Assembly (NCBI GenBank): GCA_002320245.1 | Contig: DCKD01000044.1 | Location: 18,299-82,298, forward strand | DNA length: 64,000 nt | Source: Lachnospiraceae bacterium UBA1683 | GTDB lineage: Bacteria; Bacillota; Clostridia; Lachnospirales; Lachnospiraceae | Direction of reading: 5' to 3' | Shown here: one piece after another, positions 41,917-50,047 of the stretch | Numbering within the stretch: the first letter of the stretch is position 1 | Layout: every line of letters begins with the position of its first letter | Program-made: the position numbers and the translations under genes | The notes under the pieces: generated by a model | The model's input: the letters and a program-made list of their open reading frames with translations, nothing else | Databases searched by the model: none | What the model was told of the DNA's origin: nothing

Positions 41917-43902
41917 ATGAATCAGATAAAAGAAAAGAGCAGGGAAAAACCATGTGTGCTTAGTATCGATTTGGAAAGTTACAGTGACGTAGACCTGGCC
42001 AAATGCGGCGTCTACAAATATGTGGAGGGTGATTTCCATATTCTTCTGCTTGCTTACGCTTTTGATGATGATGAGGTGCGGATTGTGGATATGGCCTGCG
42101 GGGAAAGCATCCCGCAGGAAGTCCTGGATGCCGTTGATGATCTGGATATCATCAAAGCGGCATGGAACGCACAGTTTGAACGGACCTGTATCGGGTATTA
42201 CCTTGGGCGGGTACTGGACCCGGATTCCTGGAGGTGTTCCATGGTACACGCCGCCTCTCTTTCTTTGCCGCTGGCGCTGAAGAATGCGGCAAAGGTATTA
42301 AAGACCGGGCAGCAGAAGGACAGGGCAGGAGAGAGCCTGATCAAATATTTTTCCGTCCCATGTAAGCCAACTAAGGCCAACGGCGGCAGGACAAGGAACC
42401 TGCCGGAGCATGATCCGGAAGGATGGCAGAAGTTTAAGGAATACTGCCTGCAGGATGTACGGACGGAGCGTGACATCCGAAAACGGCTGGAGGTATTCCC
42501 GATGCCGGATCAGGAGTGGGACTATTACCATATGGACCAGAGGATCAATGACCGGGGAGTGCAGATTGATACGGAACTGGTGGAGATGGCAATTGCCTGT
42601 GACCTGATGCTGTCGGATGAGATGGGCAAAAGGGCATATGAGCTGACCGGCCTTGAGAACCCGAACAGCGTCTCACAGCTGAAGAACTGGCTTGAGGAAC
42701 GGGGGATTCCGGTGGAGAGACTTGGGAAAAAGGATGTGGCGGCAATGATCACAGACCTTGATAAGAATGGCTGCGACCAGGAGGCGCTGGATATGCTGAA
42801 ACTCCGGCTCCAGATGGCAAAGTCCAGTGTGAAAAAGTACCAGGCTGCACAGCGGTGCGTCTGTGAGGACGGAAGGGCAAGGGGGCTGTTCCAGTTCAAT
42901 GGGGCCGCAAAGACAAACCGGTGGGCCGGCCGTCTGATCCAGCTGCAGAATCTTGTGAGAAATGAGATCAGCACACTGGATGAAGCCAGGGAGCTTGTAA
43001 AGATGGGGGAGTTTGAACTTTTGGAATCCATCTATGGGAATGCACCCGATATTCTTTCGCAGCTGATCCGGACGATGCTGGTTCCCAAGGAAGGGCACGA
43101 ATTCATCGTTGCTGACTTTTCTGCCATTGAGGCGAGGGTGCTGGCATGGCTGGCCGGGGAGCAGTGGCGGCTGGAGGCCTTCCGTAATGGGGAGGACATA
43201 TACTGTGCATCGGCATCACAGATGTTCGGCGTGCCTGTAGTAAAGCATGGGGTCAATGGGGAACTGAGGCAGAAAGGGAAGGTTGCGGAACTGGCGTGCG
43301 GCTATCAGGGAGGCAGCGGCGCGTTGATTTCTATGGGCGCACTGGAAATGGGCCTAAAAGAAGGAGAACTCCCGGATATCATCGAACAGTGGAGAAACGC
43401 TTCCCCGCACATCGTGCAGTTTTGGTGGGATGTGGAGAAAGCCGCCACAGAAACAGTTAAAACCCATGAGGAACACGTTGTTGGAAAAGTCAGATTTCAG
43501 TTTTATGGAAACACGCTCTGGATGGTGCTGCCAAGCGGGCGGAAGCTGGCTTATCTGAAACCCAGGCTCCAGCCTAACAGATTTGGGCGGATGAGCCTGA
43601 CCTTTGAGGGGATGGGCGCAAACAATAACTGGGCGAGGCAGGAGAGCTACGGAGGCCGTATGGTGGAAAACTGTACGCAGGCAACAGCGAGGGACATCCT
43701 TGCGGAAGCCATGCGGCGGCTGGAACAGGCTGGGTTTGAGATTGTCGGCCATGTACACGATGAAGTGATCATTGAGGCGCCGGTTGGAAGATGCAAGGTG
43801 GACGAGGTCTGCCGGCTGATGGCAGAAAACCCTCCGTGGTGCCCGGACTGTCCTTTGGACGCTGCCGGTTACGAAGCGCCTTCTTATTATTTCAAGGATT
43901 AG
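41917..43902 (+). CDS. Family A DNA polymerase, phage type
   Basis: A 661-residue polymerase. An N-terminal 3'-5' exonuclease-like domain (VLSIDLESYSDVDLAKCGVY), then polymerase motif A (IVADFSAIEARVLAWLAGE), motif B (VAELACGYQGGSGAL) and motif C (HVHDEVIIEAP) with both catalytic Asp. Start ATG 41917 behind GGCGGAGGTGG; the ATG at 41899 precedes the ribosome site. It replicates the element together with the primase-helicase at 50048. Confidence 0.95.
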   Translation: MNQIKEKSREKPCVLSIDLESYSDVDLAKCGVYKYVEGDFHILLLAYAFDDDEVRIVDMACGESIPQEVLDAVDDLDIIKAAWNAQFERTCIGYYLGRVLDPDSWRCSMVHAASLSLPLALKNAAKVLKTGQQKDRAGESLIKYFSVPCKPTKANGGRTRNLPEHDPEGWQKFKEYCLQDVRTERDIRKRLEVFPMPDQEWDYYHMDQRINDRGVQIDTELVEMAIACDLMLSDEMGKRAYELTGLENPNSVSQLKNWLEERGIPVERLGKKDVAAMITDLDKNGCDQEALDMLKLRLQMAKSSVKKYQAAQRCVCEDGRARGLFQFNGAAKTNRWAGRLIQLQNLVRNEISTLDEARELVKMGEFELLESIYGNAPDILSQLIRTMLVPKEGHEFIVADFSAIEARVLAWLAGEQWRLEAFRNGEDIYCASASQMFGVPVVKHGVNGELRQKGKVAELACGYQGGSGALISMGALEMGLKEGELPDIIEQWRNASPHIVQFWWDVEKAATETVKTHEEHVVGKVRFQFYGNTLWMVLPSGRKLAYLKPRLQPNRFGRMSLTFEGMGANNNWARQESYGGRMVENCTQATARDILAEAMRRLEQAGFEIVGHVHDEVIIEAPVGRCKVDEVCRLMAENPPWCPDCPLDAAGYEAPSYYFKD

Positions 43903-43913
43903 AGGTGGAAAAA

Positions 43914-44252
43914 ATGGCTCATGTATTATCAGTCAAAGACGGGAGAAATGTGGCTGTGTTCGGCGTCCGTGACATTCTTGATATTGTAGGGGATTGTGCT
44001 GGTGATGATGTCCGGCATTATCTGGAAGAACACCTTGCGGATATCGGGGAGATGGAAGCAGAGTTTGAATTTGCGGACAAGGAGCATGAAAAAGAACTGG
44101 AGCGGCAGGGGGAACACCAACGGTCCCTACTGAACGATATTAAGGAGGAGACGGAAGCCCTGGAAGAACTGCTCCATGCCCAGAGGCTTGACCATAAGAA
44201 ACTGCAAAAGGCAGCAGACAATATCTGGCGGATATGCAGCCGGGAATTGTGA
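43914..44252 (+). CDS. Small coiled-coil phage protein
   Basis: A 112-residue acidic protein. Residues about 45-105 form a coiled coil (EHEKELERQGEHQRSLLNDI, then LDHKKLQKAADNIW). ATG 43914 behind AGAGGTGG, 11 bp after the polymerase. No family name. Possibly a replisome accessory by position. Confidence 0.65.
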   Translation: MAHVLSVKDGRNVAVFGVRDILDIVGDCAGDDVRHYLEEHLADIGEMEAEFEFADKEHEKELERQGEHQRSLLNDIKEETEALEELLHAQRLDHKKLQKAADNIWRICSREL

Positions 44253-44300
44253 CGGAAGCATATCCGTTCTGTATTGATTGGATTCTAAAGGAGGGTGACG

Positions 44301-44645
44301 ATGGCAAAAGCAGGAAGACCAAAAAGTGAGGAGAAAATCCAGGAAGGAAGATGCATTGCCCTTATGGATAACAACTTTGGGGAACGGGACTGCCCGTTTT
44401 ATAAAAATAAGAGCAGGAACCGGAAGGAACAGCAGGACTGCCTGAAATGTCTGGTCAAAAACGGCAGGACAGACCTGCTGGAAAAATATAAAAAGGTGCT
44501 GGGCAGACTGGGTGTGTTTGATGCTGCAGACGGATATATGGAAACGGCGGCAGCGGAATTAGAGCGGTATGACGGGGAGTGTATGAAAAACTTCCTGTCA
44601 GGTAATTCCGTGCCGGAGGAGGGTGAGGATGAATGGAATGACTGA
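44301..44645 (+). CDS. Small Cys-containing phage protein
   Basis: A 114-residue protein: AKAGRPKSEEKIQEGRCIAL, then DCPFYKNKSRNRKEQQDCLKC split, giving a C-x(9-14)-C..C pattern that could bind zinc. Start ATG 44301 behind AGGAGGGTGACG. Overlaps the next gene by 17 bases. Function unknown. Confidence 0.6.
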   Translation: MAKAGRPKSEEKIQEGRCIALMDNNFGERDCPFYKNKSRNRKEQQDCLKCLVKNGRTDLLEKYKKVLGRLGVFDAADGYMETAAAELERYDGECMKNFLSGNSVPEEGEDEWND

Positions 44646-44997
44646 GGGCTGCATTGCAGGAGGAACACTGCCGGGCGGTGCTTCCGGCAGTATGGAGGAA
44701 TGCTATGAGAACCTGGTCGCCGCCATTGTGAAACAGGCGGTGCGGGATTACGAAAGGATTCTGGTCCAGTTGTTTTCCCGCCCTGCGGGGGAAAAGCAGA
44801 TACGTCTGAACATGGAAAAGGTGGAACTTGAGGTGTTTTTCCATTCTGCCTGGTATGGGACATTGACAGACATTGATGGGGACAGGCTGATCCGCACAGT
44901 GCGCTCCCATGCTTTGGATAAGACGAAAGAAATGGTTAGAAAGAAGCATCAAAAACGGTTGAAGGAGATGGAGATGGGAATGTCCGCGAATGGATGA
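44629..44997 (+). CDS. Hypothetical phage protein
   Basis: A 122-residue protein with YENLVAAIVKQAVRDYERIL and LEVFFHSAWYGTLTDIDGDR blocks and a basic C-terminus. Start ATG 44629 behind GGAGGGTGAGG. The family is frequent in the DNA-metabolism part of gut siphophages, but no function is known. Confidence 0.6.
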   Translation: MNGMTEGCIAGGTLPGGASGSMEECYENLVAAIVKQAVRDYERILVQLFSRPAGEKQIRLNMEKVELEVFFHSAWYGTLTDIDGDRLIRTVRSHALDKTKEMVRKKHQKRLKEMEMGMSANG

Positions 44998-45090
44998 AAG
45001 AAAGGCAGAGTTAAAAACGGAGAAATGACGTGCAGTGCTGATAAGGCCAGTAAATCAGCGGTAAAAGTCTGACATCGGAAGGAGGATTTT

Positions 45091-46158
45091 ATGAAAGCAG
45101 GCAGAAGTTTAAAAGAAGTCATGGTGGAACTGGACCGCCAGAGCAAGGCAAAGAGAGATTATATCGGGCCGGCGGAGGCATTCCATCTCAGGGATGACGG
45201 CCGGACGTTTGAGATCAACCATGTGGTCTCCGGGCAGCAGGAAGTCTTTGCTACCAGCCAGCTCTTCCACAGGCAGGTGGCATCGGTGCTTGGTATCCCG
45301 GCAAAGTATTATGATATGATGTCGGCGCAGAAACCGGAATTGCTGGCAGAGAACGTGAACGCATGGTTTGCGGATAAGACGGGCAGCTATATGATCCGCT
45401 CCATGGATTACGGCAGCGGTCCGGTGGCAAGGGCGCTCCTTTCGGAACGGTACCGCCGTATTGACAATATGGAGATTGCCACGGCAGTCCTTCCGTTATT
45501 TGCCGGACAGGAGCAGTATGAGGTGGTTTCCTGCGAGGTGACGGAGAACCGGCTGTATTTAAAAATCGTGAATCACCGGTTGGAGATGGCCGTTGTTCCG
45601 GGGGACTATGTGCAGGCCGGCGTGGTGATCTCAAACTCAGAGGTTGGCCTTGGTTCCGTTTCGGTACAGCCGCTGGTCTACCGCCTTGTGTGTACGAACG
45701 GAATGGTAGTCAATGACATGGGCGAACGGAAGAACCATGTAGGGAGGACAGCCAGGGCATTAGAGGACAGCTTTCACATTTATTCGGATGAGACCATTGA
45801 AGCGGAGGACAAGGCGTTTCTTTTGAAACTCCGGGATGTGACGGCTGCGGCGATTGAGGAGAGCCGTTTTGCACAGGTGGTCGGCAGATTAAAAGAGGCA
45901 GCCGGTGTGCCGATTACAGGAAAGGTGCCGGAGGTGGTGGAACTTACCGGCCGCAGCTATGGGCTGAACCAGGACGAGCAGGACAGCATCCTGCAGTATC
46001 TGATTTCCGGCGGTGATCTCTCACAGTACGGGCTATCCAATGCCATCACGCGGGCAAGCCAGGAGGTAGAGTCTTACGATCGGGCGACTGCGCTGGAGGG
46101 CATCGGGTGGCAGGTAGCAACGATGACGGGGCAGCAGTGGAAGGAGCTGAACGGATAA
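45091..46158 (+). CDS. DUF932 phage/plasmid protein
   Basis: A 355-residue protein matching DUF932: DRQSKAKRDYIGPAEAFHLR, YYDMMSAQKPELLAENVNAW, a VVNDMGERKNHVGRTARALE segment and a SYDRATALEGIGWQVATM end. Common in phage and plasmid replication regions; function unresolved. ATG 45091 behind AAGGAGG. Its stop overlaps the next start by one base. Confidence 0.85.
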   Translation: MKAGRSLKEVMVELDRQSKAKRDYIGPAEAFHLRDDGRTFEINHVVSGQQEVFATSQLFHRQVASVLGIPAKYYDMMSAQKPELLAENVNAWFADKTGSYMIRSMDYGSGPVARALLSERYRRIDNMEIATAVLPLFAGQEQYEVVSCEVTENRLYLKIVNHRLEMAVVPGDYVQAGVVISNSEVGLGSVSVQPLVYRLVCTNGMVVNDMGERKNHVGRTARALEDSFHIYSDETIEAEDKAFLLKLRDVTAAAIEESRFAQVVGRLKEAAGVPITGKVPEVVELTGRSYGLNQDEQDSILQYLISGGDLSQYGLSNAITRASQEVESYDRATALEGIGWQVATMTGQQWKELNG

Positions 46159-46355
46159 TGGCGGGATGGAACAGAAATGATGAGATTATCCGTGAGAGGG
46201 AAGTGTATGTGGACGACCAGTGCTGTGAAAACTGCCGTTACTGGTGCGGCTGGGACCCGGTAGAAAGTGCGAATGGATGCAAAAATTACAGCCGCCCGGA
46301 TTATGAGCAGCGGCCGGAGGGCAGATGGTGCCCGTATTGGAAAGGCAGGAGATAA
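46158..46355 (+). CDS. Small Cys-rich protein
   Basis: A 65-residue protein with CCENCRYWCGW then CKNY and a C-terminal CPYWKGRR, giving five to six cysteines in a likely zinc knuckle. It starts on the last base of the DUF932 stop and its stop abuts the VRR-NUC ATG. Confidence 0.65.
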   Translation: MAGWNRNDEIIREREVYVDDQCCENCRYWCGWDPVESANGCKNYSRPDYEQRPEGRWCPYWKGRR

Positions 46356-46745
46356 ATGAGGGAGTCAGCAGTTGAAAAAGCATTTGTTGATGCCGTCCGG
46401 AAAGCGGGCGGAGCGGCACTTAAATTCACATCGCAGAGCAGGAATGGGGTACCGGACCGTCTGGTACTCTTTTTTAGCGGGAAAGCGGCATTTGTGGAAC
46501 TGAAAGCACCGGGGAAACAGATGCGCCCCCTGCAAAGAAAACGGCGTAAGCAGCTGGAGGCGCTCGGCTTCCCGGTCTTCTGCGTGGACAGCATGGAACA
46601 GATACAGCCGGCAATCAAGGCGCTGGAGGAATGGAATCCGGGGGCACCGATACCCACGGGCATTGGGGTGCAGATACCGGATACTGAAAATGCAGAACTG
46701 CCCACAAAGGATACAGAGGCAGGGAAAGGGGATGATGCCCGATGA
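46356..46745 (+). CDS. VRR-NUC domain nuclease
   Basis: A 129-residue stand-alone VRR-NUC: ESAVEKAFVDAVRKAGGAAL, then KFTSQSRNGVPDRLVLFFSG with the active-site Asp, and FVELKAPGKQMRPLQ with the ExK pair. These phage nucleases usually sit next to a SNF2-type helicase and are thought to cut branched DNA. ATGA overlap with the helicase gene at 46742. Confidence 0.9.
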   Translation: MRESAVEKAFVDAVRKAGGAALKFTSQSRNGVPDRLVLFFSGKAAFVELKAPGKQMRPLQRKRRKQLEALGFPVFCVDSMEQIQPAIKALEEWNPGAPIPTGIGVQIPDTENAELPTKDTEAGKGDDAR

Positions 46746-48122
46746 AGTTCATACCGCACGAATATCAGAGCTATTGTATTGAGTATATCAAAGCTCATCC
46801 AATCGCAGGATTATTTCTGGATATGGGCCTCGGCTGAGAGCAAGACAGTAATCACTTTATCCGCGATCCGGGATCTGATGCTGGATACCTGTGAAGTATC
46901 CAAGGCGCTGGTGATCGCACCCCTCCGTGTGGCAAGGGACACATGGCCGGCTGAAGCGGAAAAATGGGATCATTTGGAAGATATAGACGTGTCTGTTATC
47001 GTGGGGGATAAGAAAACAAGGATAGCCGCTTTGAACCATCCGGCAATGGTTTATGTGATAAATCGGGAGAATGTGAAGTTTCTTGTAGAATATTACGAGA
47101 AAAATGGGTTGCGATGGGATTTTGACGCCGTTATTATTGATGAACTTTCCTCGTTCAAGAACCACCAGTCACAGCGTTTCAAGTGGCTGCGGAAAGTGCG
47201 TCCGTTTGTGAAACGTATGATAGGGCTGACCGGTACGCCAACTTCCAATGGACTTATGGACCTGTGGGCGGAGATTGGAATCCTTGACGGTGGGGAACGG
47301 CTGGGGCGTTTCATCGGCAGATACCGGGAGGCATACTTTAAGGCCGGAAGCATGAACCCACAGACAGGCGTGGTGTTCCAGTATGTCCCTCGCCCCGGAG
47401 CGGAGAAGCAGATTTATGAGAAGATTGCCGATATTACGATTTCCATGAAAGCGATGGATTACCTCCATATGCCGGACTGTGTGCCGGCCCGGCACTATGT
47501 GGAGATGGATAAAAAAGAGAGGAAACTTTACGATATGCTGCGTAAGGATTTGCTGATCCCTTTGGAGGATGCGGATATCGACGCGGCCAATGCTGCTTCT
47601 CTGACAGGGAAGCTCCTGCAGATGGCAAACGGTGCGGTCTATGACGAGAACAGCGCTGTGCGGGAGATCCATCAAAGAAAATTGGAAAAACTGGAGGATC
47701 TGATTGAAGCCGCCAACGGCCAGTCTGTCCTTGTCGCCTACTGGTTCAAGCATGACCGGCAGAGGATTATGGAGCATCTGTCAAGTATGGGGTACAAGCC
47801 GAGGGATATCAAAGAATCCAAAGATATCAGGGACTGGAACGAAGGGAATATTCAGGTAGCCCTTATCCATCCAGCCAGTGCGGGACATGGGTTAAATATC
47901 CAGTCGGGCGGACACATCCTGATCTGGTTCGGACTGACATGGAGTCTGGAACTTTACCAGCAGACCAATGCCAGACTCTGGCGGCAGGGGCAGACAGATG
48001 TGGTGACGATCCATCATATCATCTGCAAGGATACGGTGGATGAGGACGTGATGGTGGCACTGGAGCAAAAAGATATCACTCAGGAAAAGCTGATCGCAGC
48101 AGTGAAGGCGAGGCTGTATTGA
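46742..48122 (+). pseudogene. SNF2-family helicase, frameshifted in Walker A
   Basis: Translation from ATG 46742 (coupled to the VRR-NUC stop) gives MKFIPHEYQSYCIEYIKAHP ... LFLDMGLG then TGA at 46835. Seven extra bases (46835-46841, TGAGAGC) separate GLG from the expected KT at 46842, after which the frame continues intact to 48122 with VIIDELSSFK (motif II), GLTGTPTSNG (III), and TNARLWRQGQTD (VI). Removing the seven bases restores GLGKT. The internal ATG 46779 would yield ESKT in place of the phosphate loop. Confidence 0.85.
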
Positions 48123-48171
48123 TACTGGAAACATGGAGCACACAGGAATTTTACCGGAAGGAGGGTGGACG

Positions 48172-48825
48172 ATGAATGACAAGACGGTCAGTGCCGGACA
48201 GAACCAGGAGCCAGGGAAGAACCCGAAAGCGGAGCAGGACCCCGGAGAAGTGTTTTTTCAGGAGGCCGCCCTTTTTCTGGCAGAAACATATGGAAGGATG
48301 CTTGATGACAGGGGACAGCTTAAAGCGGTGATTGATGCCGGGGTTATTCCGTATACAGAGGAAATGGCAATCCGGGATTTGTCTGCCGTAAGTGTGGGTT
48401 ACGATACCGAGCGGGTACAGACGAGCAATATCAGCAATATCCCGGAGCAGATTGCCGTTTTGCTGGACAGCGGGTATGTGGAGAAGATGAACAGGCGGCT
48501 GAAACGGGAGATGGACGGAACGGCCAGGGATTACACATATCTTTGCTGGAAGATCGAAATCGTGGAAACCGCTATGAGGGAGCGGATGAGCAAAAAAGAA
48601 CAGGATATTTTTAAAAGGATCTTTTTGAGAAAAAAGACCTACCGGCAAATATGCGCTGCCTATAAAAAAGGAACTTTGCATAATAAACAGATCAGTCAGA
48701 CAAAGAAAAAATGTTTGCAGGCAATAGCCGATCATCTGAAGAATGCCAGCTGTTTTCCTCTGTATAGCCGGTATATGAATAATCTGCGGAGGGAATGCCA
48801 GCAGGAAAAGGAAAGAGAGGGATAA
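48172..48825 (+). CDS. Phage regulatory protein, sigma/DUF1492-like
   Basis: A 217-residue helical protein. The C-terminal third (MSKKEQDIFKRIFLRKKTYR, then ICAAYKKGTLHNKQISQTKK) reads as a helix-turn-helix of the late-regulator or sigma-like sort. ATG 48172 behind GGAGGGTGGACG. It is one of two such genes in a row; they may activate late genes. Confidence 0.65.
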   Translation: MNDKTVSAGQNQEPGKNPKAEQDPGEVFFQEAALFLAETYGRMLDDRGQLKAVIDAGVIPYTEEMAIRDLSAVSVGYDTERVQTSNISNIPEQIAVLLDSGYVEKMNRRLKREMDGTARDYTYLCWKIEIVETAMRERMSKKEQDIFKRIFLRKKTYRQICAAYKKGTLHNKQISQTKKKCLQAIADHLKNASCFPLYSRYMNNLRRECQQEKEREG

Positions 48826-48830
48826 ATAAA

Positions 48831-49349
48831 ATGGCTGAGAAACCTGTAAAGAGGGGATTTGGGTGGAAACGCATGGGGGATGTACACAAGGCTGACGCGG
48901 AGTGCGCCATCATGCTCAAAGGAATCATCCGAAGGCTGCCGGAACTAAGGGAATACTGCCAGTATTTTGAGACCAGGAGAAAGAGCCTGCTTACTATGGC
49001 AGAGATTGAGGAGCGGGAGATTACCTTCCTGAATGTGGGAAAAATAAAAGAACTTATGGGACTGCCGCTGTCAGAAGAGGACAAGAAAGCCTTGTTTGCC
49101 TATTTTGATGCCAGTACCCAGATAATGGTTTTGGAAACCGGGATGGAGGGACTTCCAGAGGGCCAGTACCGTGAAATTGCCTATGACCGGTATTTTGAAA
49201 GGATGAGCTATAAGAAGATCATGCAGAAACACAGTGTGAATAAAAAAACTGTCCAGAGAGCGTTGGGAAAAACTAAGGCTTATCTTCTTACCTATTCCAG
49301 ATGGTATTTGGACTTGGCGGGAAAGGTAAAAGAGTCGGTCACCCAGTAA
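48831..49349 (+). CDS. Phage transcriptional regulator, HTH at C-terminus
   Basis: A 172-residue protein ending with a helix-turn-helix (FERMSYKKIMQKHSVNKKTV, then QRALGKTKAYLL), comparable with ArpU-like late regulators. ATG 48831 lies six bases after the preceding stop; a GAGAGGG site overlaps that stop. Terminator at 49422 follows the next short gap. Confidence 0.65.
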   Translation: MAEKPVKRGFGWKRMGDVHKADAECAIMLKGIIRRLPELREYCQYFETRRKSLLTMAEIEEREITFLNVGKIKELMGLPLSEEDKKALFAYFDASTQIMVLETGMEGLPEGQYREIAYDRYFERMSYKKIMQKHSVNKKTVQRALGKTKAYLLTYSRWYLDLAGKVKESVTQ

Positions 49350-49421
49350 AAGTGTCCCTTTTTGCCCTCTCCGGGATACCAAAGCGATATGCTATTATTA
49401 TAATGCGCAAGAGCAAACGAA

Positions 49422-49466
49422 AAAGCCAGAGCGGAAACAGCCATGACAGTTTCCATTCTGGCTTTT
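49422..49466. terminator. Two-way Rho-independent terminator
   Basis: AAAGCCAGA and GGAAAC (49422-49438) pair with GTTTCC and TCTGGCTTT (49449-49464). A T run follows on the plus strand and an A run precedes it. It divides the long early operon from the toxin and primase genes. A TATAAT lies just before it at about 49398. Confidence 0.85.
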
Positions 49467-49501
49467 CTTATGTGATTGAATGGAAGGAGGAGAAAAATGA
49501 T

Positions 49502-50041
49502 ATGGGCAGGAAAAACCGTAGGAAAAAATCTGCGTATACCAGAAAGATGAAAACGGGTGCAAAACGTCTGGTAACGATGAAAATGGAGCAAGTACATACC
49601 GGCTGCGATGAAAATTTTGAAATGCCAGAACAACAGAGCAGTTTGGGACCACATCGTGGTGACATCTGGTTTGCAGAACTTGGAAAGCATCCGGGGACGA
49701 GCGTCCAGGAAGGGTGCCGTCCGGTATTTATCGTGAGCAATGATATGGCAAACGGGCATTCCGCTACGGTGACTGTCGTTCCGATGACATCTAAGAAGAA
49801 AAAAGCATATCTTCCAACGCATGTTTTGACGGAAGCGTCAGACTGTCCCAATCTGGAACCTTCCATGGTTCTGGCGGAGCAGGTAACTACTATTGGTAAG
49901 TGTGCCCTCAAGAGTTTTGTGGGACGTGTCGGGGAGAGCAAAATACATGAGATTGAAAAGGCCATGGAGGTGCATCTGGGTCTTACGTCACGTTGTATAT
50001 CTGACAGGTGGGATGCCTGTATTAGCGGCAAAGGAGTGTGA
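49502..50041 (+). CDS. PemK/MazF-type toxin domain protein
   Basis: A 179-residue protein. After a basic 60-residue leader (GRKNRRKKSAYTRKMKTGAK) comes the PemK/MazF endoribonuclease fold: GDIWFAELGKHPGTSVQEGC, RPVFIVSNDMANGHSATVTV, VPMTSKKKKAYLPTHV and a SMVLAEQVTTIGK strand. Start ATG 49502 behind AAGGAGGAG. No MazE-like antitoxin is adjacent, so it may be controlled otherwise or have another role. The basic leader is unusual for the family. Confidence 0.85.
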   Translation: MGRKNRRKKSAYTRKMKTGAKRLVTMKMEQVHTGCDENFEMPEQQSSLGPHRGDIWFAELGKHPGTSVQEGCRPVFIVSNDMANGHSATVTVVPMTSKKKKAYLPTHVLTEASDCPNLEPSMVLAEQVTTIGKCALKSFVGRVGESKIHEIEKAMEVHLGLTSRCISDRWDACISGKGV

Positions 50042-50047
50042 GAATTT

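Noticed and set aside
46832..46844. Programmed ribosomal hopping over TGAGAGC
   Set aside because: Hopping needs matching take-off and landing codons; GGC has no matching landing codon before AAG.
46779..48122. ATG 46779 as the true start of a complete SNF2 helicase
   Set aside because: Its first 20 residues are an out-of-frame reading of the real N-terminus and give ESKT instead of GLGKT; the coupled ATG at 46742 encodes the proper start.
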